DNA of 64,000 bases, taken from NCBI GenBank assembly GCA_004123355.1, contig SCHM01000001.1:3278001-3342000 (forward strand), given 5' to 3'. How positions within the stretch are numbered: the first letter of the stretch is position 1; each line of letters starts with the position of its first letter. The translations under genes and the position numbers were made by a program. Source of the DNA: Amphirosellinia nigrospora (lineage: Eukaryota; Ascomycota; Sordariomycetes; Xylariales; Xylariaceae). Under the pieces are notes generated by a model. It was not told where the DNA came from, did not search any database, and saw only the letters and a program-made list of their open reading frames with translations. Below, in pieces: positions 12,982 through 24,362 of the stretch.

Positions 12982-15900
12982 ATGGCTTCCGATGGAGCAG
13001 GCAACGTTGATGCCCAAATAAGTGGCAATGCTTCGTGGGCTGAGAATGGATGGTCTGGTCAAACCGAGGCCAATGGATCAAACACGGAATCCGGCGACCA
13101 AGAGGAGCAGTATCCTGTCGCCCAGACCGGCTCGCCTTCCGACAGCTCTGAAGATGCCGCCGATAACGACGAAGACTCCGCCGAGTACGACCCCGAGTCT
13201 GTCGAGATCACATCATCTGCTTACAATCCCGAATCCGTCATCATAACACCCGCTCCCCAGTTGCCGAAGAGCGCAGTGCTTCCACGGCCTCGTCCCGTCC
13301 AGCCAAGAAGCCCAAGACCGCTGGAGGATTTATGGTGGGATCATCCGACGACGAGGACGATGCTCCCACCCCCCTTCCAACCCTCCTAAGCCTCATAGCA
13401 TTGCACAGCCTAACACCTATACCCATTCTCCATTACAGCAGACCACCCCCGTGCAGGAAACCACAGTCCTACATCCTGGCCAAGCCAGTAACGGACCCAT
13501 CTCTTCAACAGACCATCCCGTAGTTAGTGGCACTAACACGAAGTCGAGGCTCCCGACTGACGTGGTGGGTATGCTTGAAGATCGCATTAAAGAGGATCCA
13601 AAAGGCGACGTTGAGGCCTGGTTCGCACTCATCGAGGAACAAAAACGCCGACACAAAACCGACGATACTAGAAATACATACGAGCACTTTCTTGAAGTCT
13701 TTCCACAGGCTGTAAGAAATATAAATGTCTCCTATCTTGAATATAACAAGGCTGACTGCTTCTAGGCTGAGGTTTGGGTTGCATATTTAGAGATGGAGCT
13801 GAGCCTGGACAACTTTCCCCAGGCGGAGGGTATCTTCGGCCGCACTCTTTTCGCAGTTCCTCATGTTCAACTTTGGACGGCCTACTTGAACTACGTCCGC
13901 CGAAGAAATGATCTCAACGACCCATCTGGCCAAGCTCGCCAAACAGTCAGCCAGGCTTATGATTTTGTTCTCAATAATATTGGCCAGGATAGAGATGCGG
14001 GAACAATATGGCAGGACTATATCTCATTCATCAAGAGTGGCCCTGGTCAGCTCGGTGGTACGAGTTGGCAAGATCAGCAAAAGATGGACCTCCTCCGCAA
14101 GGCGTATCAACGTGCTATTTGCATTCCTACAGCTAACCTCAATCTTTTTTGGAAAGAGTACGATCAGTTTGAATTGGGCTTGAACAAGATGACTGTTAGT
14201 GCACAACGACATTGATTGAATCTTGGTACTAACTTCTCGTAGGGTCGGAAATACCTCCAGGAGCGCTCCCCCGCGTACATGACCGCCCGCAGTGCCAATA
14301 CAGCCCTGGAAAATATCACACGGGGCCTCAAAGAACAACCCTCCCGTTTGCCGCCCATTCCTGGTTTCGAGGGCGATCAAGAATTTCTTGAACAGGTTAG
14401 GCTTTGGAAGGCCTGGGCTGCATGGGAGAAGGATGACCCACTTGTCCTTAAATCTGAAGACCTAGCCTCCTACCAGCAAAGGGTTTTACACGTCTACAAG
14501 CACGCCCTCATGGCCTTGCGGTTTTGGCCCGAGATGTGGGTTGATGCGGCCGAGTGGTGCTTTGAGAATGGCATTGTCAAGGATGGAAAGGACCACTGGG
14601 ATTTCATTCCTCGTAGATGGTGTTGCTGCGAATCCTGAAAGCGCTCTTCTAGCCCTCAAGCATGCCGACCATATCGAGCTAACCCAACGTGCGGGAGAGG
14701 ACGAAGTTGCCAAGGCTGCTTTAGCACAGGCTGTGAGGGCCCCATACGATAAAGTTCTTGATACATTGTATGAAATGATTAAGAAGCTAAAAAAAAGGAA
14801 TCCTCGCAATAACAAAAATCAAGGAGGACACTACAGCGCAGCTAGCCGCTTCTGGGGATGAGGACGACGATGAAGGGGAAATCAAGGAAAACTCCACCTC
14901 CACCATTTCCAAACAACAGGATCAAAGCAGTGCAAGATGGATTCGCGGTCCAAATCCAAATGCTGTCACAGCAGATATCCTATCTCTGGATTGCTCTTGC
15001 CCGAGCGTTCAGACGATTTCAAGGCCAGGGCAAAAGTTCACCACCAACTGGTCTGCGCGGAATCTTTACAGAGGCACGCGGAAAGGGTCGCCTCACTAGC
15101 GAAGTCTATATCGCGATAGCACATATCGAGTGGGACGTTTATCAAGATCCCGTGGCGACTAAAATTTTCGAACGCGGATCACGACTATTCCCTGAATCTG
15201 AGCATTTCTTCGTGGAATACCTCAAACACCTGCATGCGAGACGGGATTTCACAAGTAGGTCCTATTTTCAGAAAAAAAAAATCCAGTTATTATTGCTAAC
15301 TTCTTCGTCAGATGCTCGAGTTGTTTTCTCTCAAACAATCAATTCAAAGAAAACCGAATTAGTTTTTAACTTAAACCGCTCTACGCCTATTTCCACGCTT
15401 ACGAAGCCCGATATGGCGAGTTGGCTCAAGTCCAAGAGCTCGAGAAACAGATGGCCGAGCTGTTTCCTGATGAGTCAAATGTATCGCCATTCGCTGCTAG
15501 GTTCGCTACAGACAGGTTCAACCCTATTAGTGCCCGGGTCATCGTCTCTCCTGCACAGCAAATGCGCCCCAAGACGGCCATCCTCCAATCTGTTGAAGAT
15601 ATACCGCATTCTATCCGTGGTACCCGCCGCCTATGGCGCAAGTTGAACGTAGCCCACGACCGCAGCTGTTGTCGGTCAACACGGGCAGCCTGAATTCGCC
15701 GAAGCGACCGTTCCAAATTGACGAGACGGATGATTATAACCCACCTCGGAAGATCGCTCGGGGGCTTCGCCGCTCAAGGGTGCTGCAGGTCGTCGACTTG
15801 ACCAGCAACGTCGGCAAGGTGGAACAACAGCTGCAGGCGCAACAATTCCAATTCCTCGGGATATCACATTTCTTCTTGGACTAATCCCTCCAGCTGATAC

Positions 15901-16366
15901 TCTACACGGGCATCGGTTCAGACCTGGACGCATGGTACAACTCATTCGAGACACAGATATTCCAAACTTTTCGGAATGGAGGTCACAAAATGAACAGCAA
16001 TCATCCCGTGCACATACGCGCCCAGCATCATCAGACTATGCGCCCTACCAATACTCGGGTAGAGACTCGCCCGGTATTATTGGTCGGCCTGCCAGCCCAT
16101 ATGCGGGTGGTGCTCGTGCAGCGGCTCAAGTTTCTACCACATATCGAAACTCGCCCCTGCGTCCGGGCTCGAGCGGATCGTACGAGCCTCCTCCAGCCAC
16201 GTATCAAGCGCCTGGTCCAAGCCCTTTCAACCCTATTACGCAACATGCTCAGGGGCAACCTGGCAATCAGTACGCAGGCTGGCCAAACTACGCTGATATG
16301 ACATCTCAATATTCTACCACTCACCCTACTCCACACCAGCCCTACCCTGGGTCTTACTATCAATAG
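12982..16366 (+). CDS. rna14: mRNA 3'-end processing protein Rna14 (CstF-77 homologue)
   Basis: Scaffold subunit of cleavage factor IA, needed in the nucleus for pre-mRNA cleavage and polyadenylation. Exons 12982-13711, 13766-14194, 14243-15254 and 15312-16366; introns of 54, 48 and 57 nt with TACTAAC or GCTAAC branch sites. The first 200 residues are acidic and disordered. HAT repeats then run through most of the protein (EAWFALIEEQKRRH, AEVWVAYLEMEL, IWQDYISFIKSGPGQLGG, LNLFWKEYDQFE, EVYIAIAHIEWDVYQDP, IFERGSRLFPESEHF). The C-terminus is rich in Pro, Tyr and Gln. The frame is lost at several points: C runs near 13257 and 13371, near 14605, an A run of seven near 14789, near 14935, and several between 15330 and 15900. 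All are small indels, mostly in homopolymers. The repaired length is about 1,075 residues, normal for fungal Rna14. Because the gene is essential in yeast, these breaks argue for sequence errors. Confidence 0.92.
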
Positions 16367-18430
16367 CAGTGGTAGTTTAGACTACTACATCGGATCATCG
16401 TTCAGACGCCAGTATCGAAAGCAAGTTAGAAGCACACTGAAACGGAGCGCCTAAGCGATATAAGATGTCAACGATCAAATGGATGGAGCATGGTCAAGTC
16501 GCTGAGTTCGGCAATTCCGCCAAGCAATTGACCGAATCCCTACATAAAACCCACGATATCAGATCGGCAAACAACATTTTATATCTAGCTAGGTCAAATA
16601 GTGTCGTGTTCCTACCGCTGAGATTGCATCTGGCATAATCCAACGATACCGAGATGCTCGCACCGCGCGTGAGCATTTTGTGGATGAGGGGATGGATAAC
16701 ATGTTGCGAGTCGGATGACAATCATCGTTGGAAGTATGGCGGAATACAGGAGCTGTGATCTCTGCTTGGTTTGGCGTTGTGGAAGTAATCAGAGCAGTCG
16801 ACATAGTCGTGTTGTCTTCGTGTACCACCTTTTGTACTATTAGGGTCTCGGATACTTCTGCGATAATGCGCCGGTAGCCCCAAACAGCGCGCAGAATAGA
16901 GAAGGGGATCCTCAGAAGAAAAAAACAAAGTCGTTTAATAATGCATCGCGATACCATAACTACGTTTGTCTGTTCGTGGTGATTCATTAGTGACGCATCA
17001 GGAGTTCGACTTATATTGGTCTTGAGCATCATGTATTGGCAGAGAGTGTAGGGCCTACAAGCCGAGGTTCTCAACCTCAGCCGCCCTCGTTGCGAGACAC
17101 CTAGGTGGCACCTTAACTATCTACTCTGCAACTAAAATGCAGCTTTTCCTCGCTTCGACACTTTGGATCTATGCTCAATCGGTCTCTTTGACTCATTGAT
17201 TATATCCTACTCCTTTCGCTCATAGATAAGCATTAATTTTATGGGATACAACATGGGCGCCTTCATTCTAGGCTTGGGTCTAGCCTGGAGTGCCGTCAGC
17301 GCAGGTGACACAGTACCTAGGTATTTTAGCTGCTCAACTTCAGAGCATAGGTAGGTCCGTTGCAACCTTGAACCATCTTGTCTGCGCCATAGCGCTCGGG
17401 TGGGATGTGTACACATCACAAGAATGATTGTCAGTTTTCCTTTTTGGTGTCCCCCTACCCTCTATTTGCTCTGGTATCTTTCCTTGCATCTATTGCAGTC
17501 GTCACTTGATTGTTGGTTTTCTCCCGACCGGTTGCCCAATAATAGCCGAAGTGCGCGTGATCCATTGCGGATTGTGGTACCAAGATTGGAAGTTGCATAC
17601 CCTGCGGCTGTCTTCTCTGCGGAGCCGCATGATTTACTTAACGATCTCATCCCAAGCACGAGGCCCCCGTCGACATCGGCAAATGTATTTGGCGTCGGCT
17701 CGCCTGCCTAGGACTACGCTTGCAGCTAACTCTGGTAATCGCGTTGTCGCTTGGGTTCATGGTCCAATCAAACGAATCTCCCGAAATAATGTGCTCCAGA
17801 ATGAAATTGAAGCTGCGTTACTCGAAGAAGGCAAACAAAGACTGACTGAGGAGTTAGAAGTTAACAGACGATGTAGCAGAATGCTATCACAGATCTACAA
17901 TAGTTTCCCTTGACATGCAACCCTCACACAGTTCTACTCTGGGCTCTCACTATCAATAGTTTAGGGAATTAGGCACCCTTAGGCACCCAATCTCCGTGCC
18001 TTGTTAGTGTAGACTGAAGAATAGTTAGCAAGACAATCCTACATATAATCTCTAGAAGCATTGGCTACAATGTGTATAACGCAAAGGAGAGGTCCTTTCC
18101 AGTTAATTTTGAAGATACCTAGGTGTCTCCGCTCTCGCATTATGTCTCTCCTTTTCCATCTCTTTGCTAGCATTCAAAGAGTTGTTGAGCTACTTAGGTA
18201 CAATACTGGATGTGTGCCTTTCAACTAACGTAGCACATACATTTCCGCTTTACGGCGTCCAATGCTTTTCTGACAGACATGTAGAAGATTTAGTGATAAA
18301 AGGGAGCAAAGTGACATGTTGACAGGCCCCAGAGCTCTCTTATATGTAGGTATCCAATTATTCCTTATGAGCATGAGGTGATTGATATATCACTCATTGG
18401 GGGCTTGTCGGGTTTATCTCTTCAAACGAG
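16367..18430. other. intergenic region
   Basis: About 2 kb downstream of rna14. ORFs at 16494-17074 (minus) and 17400-17913 (plus) lack family motifs, introns or start context and were not accepted. I see no repeats or RNA genes. Confidence 0.45.
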
Positions 18431-19805
18431 TACGCGAATCATTTACCTAGGTAGGTACCTACTCTTGCCTGGTACCTAGGTTTAGGTAAGGTAGCAATTA
18501 CTAGATAAAATCTATTAGTGCGACATCTTCTCACGTTATTCGGGTAGATACAGCCTGAAGCTGCTCCTCCGTTTGTCAAGTCCGAACTTGGAGGCTTCCA
18601 AACAATCGCAAACCAGAAACAGACTCTAATCTCCACCAGTCCGGTAGGTTATAAATTTAGATCATTTTTCCTGCTTTCCATCTACGTTCACCATACCTCC
18701 TCTTCTTTTCTCCTTCCACAAACCCACATCACTCACTTGCCAACAATTTCCTTCCCCAGAACAAGACAACAAGCCAAGAAAGCGTCAAGCTTGTCATAAA
18801 GGTAAGCGCGTGCCTTCCTTGTTCAACAGTGCTGCTCTTCTTCATCACTATCACATAGCTTTAACTAAGCCCTTGATAGCGTCGGTCTTCTACACCAACA
18901 ATAGCCCTCGTGTCACTTCTCGCCCATCCCACATCCCATCTATAACCATCCTACCCGAGTGCTTCACATCACCAGTAACACACCAGCAGCTGACAGGTAT
19001 GTCTGAAGCTCTTATTTAGTAGTCTCCCATCCCTCCCTCTCCCCGTCCCCCGCCTCCCCTGATCTGCCGGCTCCTTTTGTTACTGTCATATCGGAACTCC
19101 ATGTAACAGCTGCTTCTCCCTACGGATCTATATCTCTGCAGCAAGAGCTGTTTCTCACTTCAAGCCTCGGTCTTCTACAACTTAGCACTATAGCAACTTT
19201 AACACTAACGGCATAAACAGGTCGGTGCCTCCATTTCTTGACCTTGTATCCTACCTCACTGTCTGCTTCAGGCATAAAACATTATCCATAATCTTTGCGT
19301 CTGCATCAAATATCTTGCCCATTTTCCCCTCGAACATTTACTTTCGTCATCCGTCTATTTGCTAACAGCATTACAGTCATAACTGAACCAAGGTATGTAT
19401 TTTCCCCTTTGGTACAAGCACGTACCTAGGTACCTTGCATCTGTAACTTCCTGCTGACAACTAGGTAAGCACCTAAGGTAAGCATCTGCAGCGCCTTCCG
19501 GTTCTTGTACTACACTGTCTTACCTGCCTAACATCACACCCCTCTGTAGACCAACCTTTCGTCATTGCCCTTTTTCCTTCTTCCTCAACAGAGGTGTCTA
19601 CACAACACATACTCATACCTAAGGTGCCTACCTCGCGCCTGATTGCCAACTTGTTTCCTTCCAACCCAAGCACCTTTCGCAGGTTCACACCCACAAGACC
19701 ACAATCACGTCAAACTACCTACCTACTTAGTACCTACTTAGGTAGGATTTTCTTTTCGCCTGTCTACCTTACCTACCTAGGTAGCCTAGCGCGTGATAGG
19801 CAGTA
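18431..19805. repeat. clusters of the palindromic motif TACCTAGGTA
   Basis: The motif TACCTAGGTA and its half TACCTA/TAGGTA recur densely at 18441-18490, 19420-19480, 19610-19625 and 19715-19805. Several copies sit back to back and could form short hairpins. Similar clusters occur near 5030-5062, 48830-48995 and 61980-61995, always in intergenic DNA. Function unknown. Confidence 0.6.
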
Positions 19806-20874
19806 GGTAGCTCGCGAATAACCCATCACTTTCCTCTTTTTCTATCTACCACCTTCCTACCTATCCACTACCAATCTACATACGCTAATATCAGTGCCTT
19901 GCCTGTGCGTTTAGCCCGTCGTATCATCTATCTCCCACCCTTGCCACCTTCCATCTCCTGTTTCCGAGAAAATTGACACGGTTTGACTCTAGCAGGTCAT
20001 CTTGTTCCTTCTATTCATGAATAATATCTTCCTAGCCCTCTAGGAATCCCCTCCTCTTCCCAGTCCCAATATACTGTCCCTCTCCGCATAACTCGCGACG
20101 CCTCGACTTATCGCCAACTAACTCGTCATAGCAATTGACAGTCACTATTTACGTCATTCACAGCTAGTAAGTGCCATATATCACTCCTAGCAACTATTTT
20201 AACATACCCACCCTGCTACTTCACGTCATTGCCTTCCTATCTTTCCTCGTCAAAGCGTGTAAAATCTTCTACGAAATCAAATTTCAAGAGTATCCATTCC
20301 AACTACAAACGCCTTCGTACAACATCTTTCTAAGGAACTAACTATCCTTACAATCGAAAAACCACCGCCCACCTCATATCGTCTATTGCTACATAGTTTG
20401 ACACATCTGAAATCTCAAGTGTCTTGGGATATACTGACACAGAATCCGTAGCTCGAGTTATCAGATCCAAACTTGGACAATCCTCACCAGATCAACTTTG
20501 ACAATCGGGTAAGGATACATCTAAAGCAAAACCATCCTAATTTCCACTACTTGTTACTATCGCCTCGAGGGTGAAATTCCTCAAAGCAATCCCCTATGTT
20601 TCTTTATTCGTCAGTGTGCCGGCACTTCTTACGCTTTGATATTTCAGGGTCGGGTTGGATCTTCAGAGCCTTGTTTTCAATTCCACTGAACAGCAATCAA
20701 GATCAGCCATTTTGTCTTCTTAATATTGACGCCCAAATAAATTTCACAGCTTGTGTTACCAGTTATTTCTGCTCATATTCTGACATCTTATCTGCTCTCA
20801 TTTTTTCTCCGTCTTCGCTTTCACGGATTTCTACACTGGAGCGCACTAACCTTTCGTTGCAGTTTGACCTCAAA
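18650..20874 (+). promoter_or_regulatory. long pyrimidine-rich promoter and probable 5' leader of the Argonaute gene
   Basis: Roughly 2.2 kb of C/T-rich DNA leads up to the Argonaute ATG at 20875. It holds repeated donor-like strings (GTAAGCGC near 18802, GTATGT near 19394, GTAAGCA near 19465) and CAG acceptors, so one or more introns in a long 5' UTR are plausible. No upstream ORF is credible. The frame open from 20596 merely continues into the Argonaute start and contains no conserved sequence. Transcript evidence is absent. Confidence 0.45.
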
Positions 20875-23800
20875 ATGTCTGGTTCTCAATTTACGCAGTC
20901 GGGTGCTGCACGCAACCCCAACCTTGATCGAGTCTCCAACATGAATCTCGATGGAGCTTCGGACCGCCCTCATGGATCTGCCTCTGGATCTCACCGTGGA
21001 TCAGTAACTGGTTCTCCAACCGGTTCTCGCCGTGGATCGCAGGCCGGATCACCTCCCAGACGTGCTCATGGGTCGCCTGCACCTACAAGTGGGAAGACCA
21101 GTGGTTTCGGCGGAGTCGAACCCCTTGGATACGACCCTGCTCGGGATACTAAGCCACTTCGTCCTGTTGACATAGTTGGCAAGCGCGTTGATCTCCCAGC
21201 GGACGCATACTTAGAGGTAAGCTCTTAGGCTAATTGAAGAACATTTCACGGGTCAAATAGCCATATGGATTTGTTATGTTTCTTTCATCATGTTAACTGA
21301 CGTAAAATTAGCATCCCGACAAGTCCCGGTTTACCCGTCGCCCCGGATGGAATACTCAAGGCAAGGCTATTCAAGTTCAACTCAACGTCTTCCCTGCGGA
21401 GTTCTCAGACAGCACCATCTACCAGTATGATGTAAGTTAAAAGGCAACGAAAATTGCTTCGTGTGTCGTATACTTATTTCTCCTAGGTATCTGTCAGCCC
21501 TGAGCCGAAAAAGGAGTCGAAGGCGTTGATGAAGAAGCTCTGGAATTCCAAACCCCTCCAGGACGAGATCAAGAAAGTTGGAGGAACTTGGCTACACGAT
21601 GGCAACAAGTTAGCCTGGTTAGTCGCACCTTCTCGAACTTCTGGGTCGAGCTAATAATCCAAAGGACGTCCAAGAATATCACTCGCAATGAGTTTCGTGT
21701 CACTATCGATCTCGATGCGGGCAGACCTAACGCGCAGAGAATTGGGAACTCTGGCGTGTATTATATGCAAGCCCGACAAAGCGCCACTATCAAGCTTCAC
21801 TACTTGAAGCAGTATGTGGAAGGCAAGATTGGATGGGACAACCATGTTCTCGAATGCATGAGTATGCTTACCATCTTGGGAGTATCGGAGTGAAACATGC
21901 TGATTTTCTTAGACTTTATCGATCATTGTATGAGACAAGGCCCATCTGAGAAGATGATTGCTATTCGCCGTAATTTCTATCCTAAAACTTCCAGATCTAT
22001 GGAACTCAGCCGAGTTATTGAGGTACACAAAGGGTATTATGCGGCCGCCCGTCTTACCTCGACATCGACAACAACCAATTTAGTAAGCATTAACATTTTA
22101 TACATGTAGAAGCGCTCCATACTAACGTCAAGCTATAGACAAGAATCATGGTCAATGTGGATACGGCTAATACGGCCTTCTGGCAATCTCTGACTATCGC
22201 GGAGCTAGCTCTGCGGATGATAAGAGAACATAAGAATGAATGGAGCCATGGTACGTCAATCCTCACTACCGATCTAACCTTGTGCTGCTACTCACATATT
22301 AAAGCGGACTGGGGGAGTCTGGCTGAGTTGCTGAAGCCTGTACCGAAGAACGATAAACAGGGAAGAAAGGTGTTTGTACAATCTGACGCTTTTGCCCTCC
22401 TGAAGCGGATCCACAAACTGAAGTTCGTCGTTCAACATCGAGGTAAAATGCAGGAACAAAAGATCTATACGATCAAGCATATCATTTTCCACGAGCGCTT
22501 TGGCGCAGAAGGAGGCCATTCCCAGAACATTACGTTTCAGAAGAAGCTTCCTGATGGCACCTTTCAAGAAACCACAGTGTGGCAGCACTATCAAGAGGCA
22601 TATCAAATTAGGCTGCAGTACCCTAAGCTACGCTCCCATCATCGAATCGACTCGTGGAGGCTACTTTCCGTTGGAGCTTTGTAACGTTGCTGCATTCCAA
22701 CGTTACCCATTCAAGCTTGATCCTACCCAGGTGAGTGACGACTTATTTCTCTTGAGTATCGCCAATTAATGATGTACAGACTGCGGCCATGATTAAATTT
22801 GCAGTAACACGTCCACCAGTGCGGAAAGCAGATATAATGAGCGGCTTTCAGCAATTAAATTACACCAACGACAAATACCTGAAAGATTTCGGCATCAAGG
22901 TCTTGAACAGCATGCACATAACCAATGCTCGGCTGTTGAAGAATCCGGAAATCGCCTTTGCCGGGAACGCCAAACATAACCCTGGGGTATCGGGACGCTG
23001 GGATTTGCGTGGTAAACGATTTCTCGAACCAAACCAAAAGCCGATAAAATCATGGGGCTTAGTGGTTTGCGGTGGCGCTTGCTCAGAGGCGGAGGCACAG
23101 GCGTTCGCCTCAAAGTTTACCCAGACCTATAGGAACCATGGAGCCAACATTGCGGTTCCCATCTTTTGTGTCCAAGTCCCTTTCCATGTCGGCAACTACG
23201 GTGAAATATGCGAGAGAGCTTGGAACATAGTTGGGTCTCACTTCAAGAGCTTCCCTCAAATGCTCTTTTTCGTCGTTCCAAACAAGAATGCTCTTGTATA
23301 TGAACGGATCAAGAAGAGCATGGATTGTCGATTCTGCGCTCCATCTCAGGTCATGCAAGCCGGCCACGTAAAGAAGGCCAATGCTCAATATATGAGTAAC
23401 GTGGCCATGAAGGTGAACGCGAAGTTAGGCGGTATTACCTGCAAGGTCTCTGCTCCTGGCCAAGCTAGTCCTTATTTCACTGGTCCTACAATGATCATAG
23501 GCGTTGATGTCTCTCATGCTGCCCTGGTAGCGGCGCTGCATCAATGGCAGCTATGGCTGTTTCTATGGACAAAAATGCCGCGCGCTATGCTGCCTCCTGT
23601 GAGGTAAACGGCTGGCGAGAAGAACTATTGCAGTCAACGACATGCCACACCATTTTTCCTCATCTCCTGAAAAATTGGATCAGTATCCATAAAACGGCAC
23701 CAGCACATGTTTATTACTTTCGCGACGGTGTCGCAGAAGGTCAATTTCAAGGGGTCATTGAGACAGAACTGAATGAAATCCGCCGGATTTTCAGAGAATG

Positions 23801-24362
23801 CAATGCTGGAAATCCTAAAATCACGGCAATCATCGCCACCAAACGGCACCATATTCGATTTTTCCCAAAGCCAAACGACCAGAACTCTGGGGACAGAAAT
23901 GGGAACGCCTTGCCTGGCACGCTAGTGGAGCGTGATGCAACTCACCCGCATCACTTCGACTTTTATCTGTGCTCACATGTAGCAATCCAGGGTACGGCTA
24001 GACCGGTTCACTATCAAGTCATATATGATGATGCAAAAGTCACTCCCGATGCTTTACAGAAAATGATTTACGAGCAGTGCTACCAGTATGCTCGCTCGAC
24101 AACGCCAGTGTCTCTACACCCGGCTGTGTACTATGCCCACGTCGCGTCGAATCGCGCGAAAGCTCACGAAAATATTCACGCGAGCCAAAAAGAGTATGTG
24201 GATATCCGCGGCAAGGAAGGCCATCCGACTGCTAAACACCCCTCTGAGACGTACTCCGATGTTGAAAAGCTGAGCGAGCCAAGGCCGCTATTACGCATGG
24301 AGAACCCCGGTATCCCGGCTGATCGCAGCGATTTCATGCAGGCCACTATGTGGTACATGTAA
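20875..24362 (+). CDS. Argonaute (QDE-2-like, PAZ and PIWI domains)
   Basis: Small-RNA-guided slicer of the RNA silencing (quelling) pathway. Exons 20875-21216, 21312-21431, 21487-21617, 21665-21861, 21913-22082, 22139-22250, 22305-22730 and 22780-24362. The ATG at 20875 starts MSGSQFTQSG; the first 80 residues are disordered, with repeated Gly-Ser and Arg-Arg-Gly-Ser units. N and linker domains follow, then PAZ (about residues 360-490), MID and PIWI (about 600-1000). Catalytic tetrad: Asp in IIGVDVSHA (about 740), Glu in NGWREELLQ, Asp in YYFRDGVAEGQ and His in ARPVHYQVIYDD, so slicing should be possible. The chain ends in a hydrophobic ATMWYM, close to the Argonaute consensus. Two frame faults, near 22632 and at a C run near 23523, account exactly for the phase errors of exons 7 and 8. 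Repaired length is about 1,026 residues. Confidence 0.95.

Noticed and set aside
16494-17074. Minus-strand ORFs downstream of rna14
   Set aside because: Overlapping frames of similar length, no recognisable domain or start context.
17400-17913. Two overlapping plus-strand ORFs
   Set aside because: The C-terminal part (NEIEAALLEEGKQRLTEELE) is helix-like, but nothing else supports a gene.
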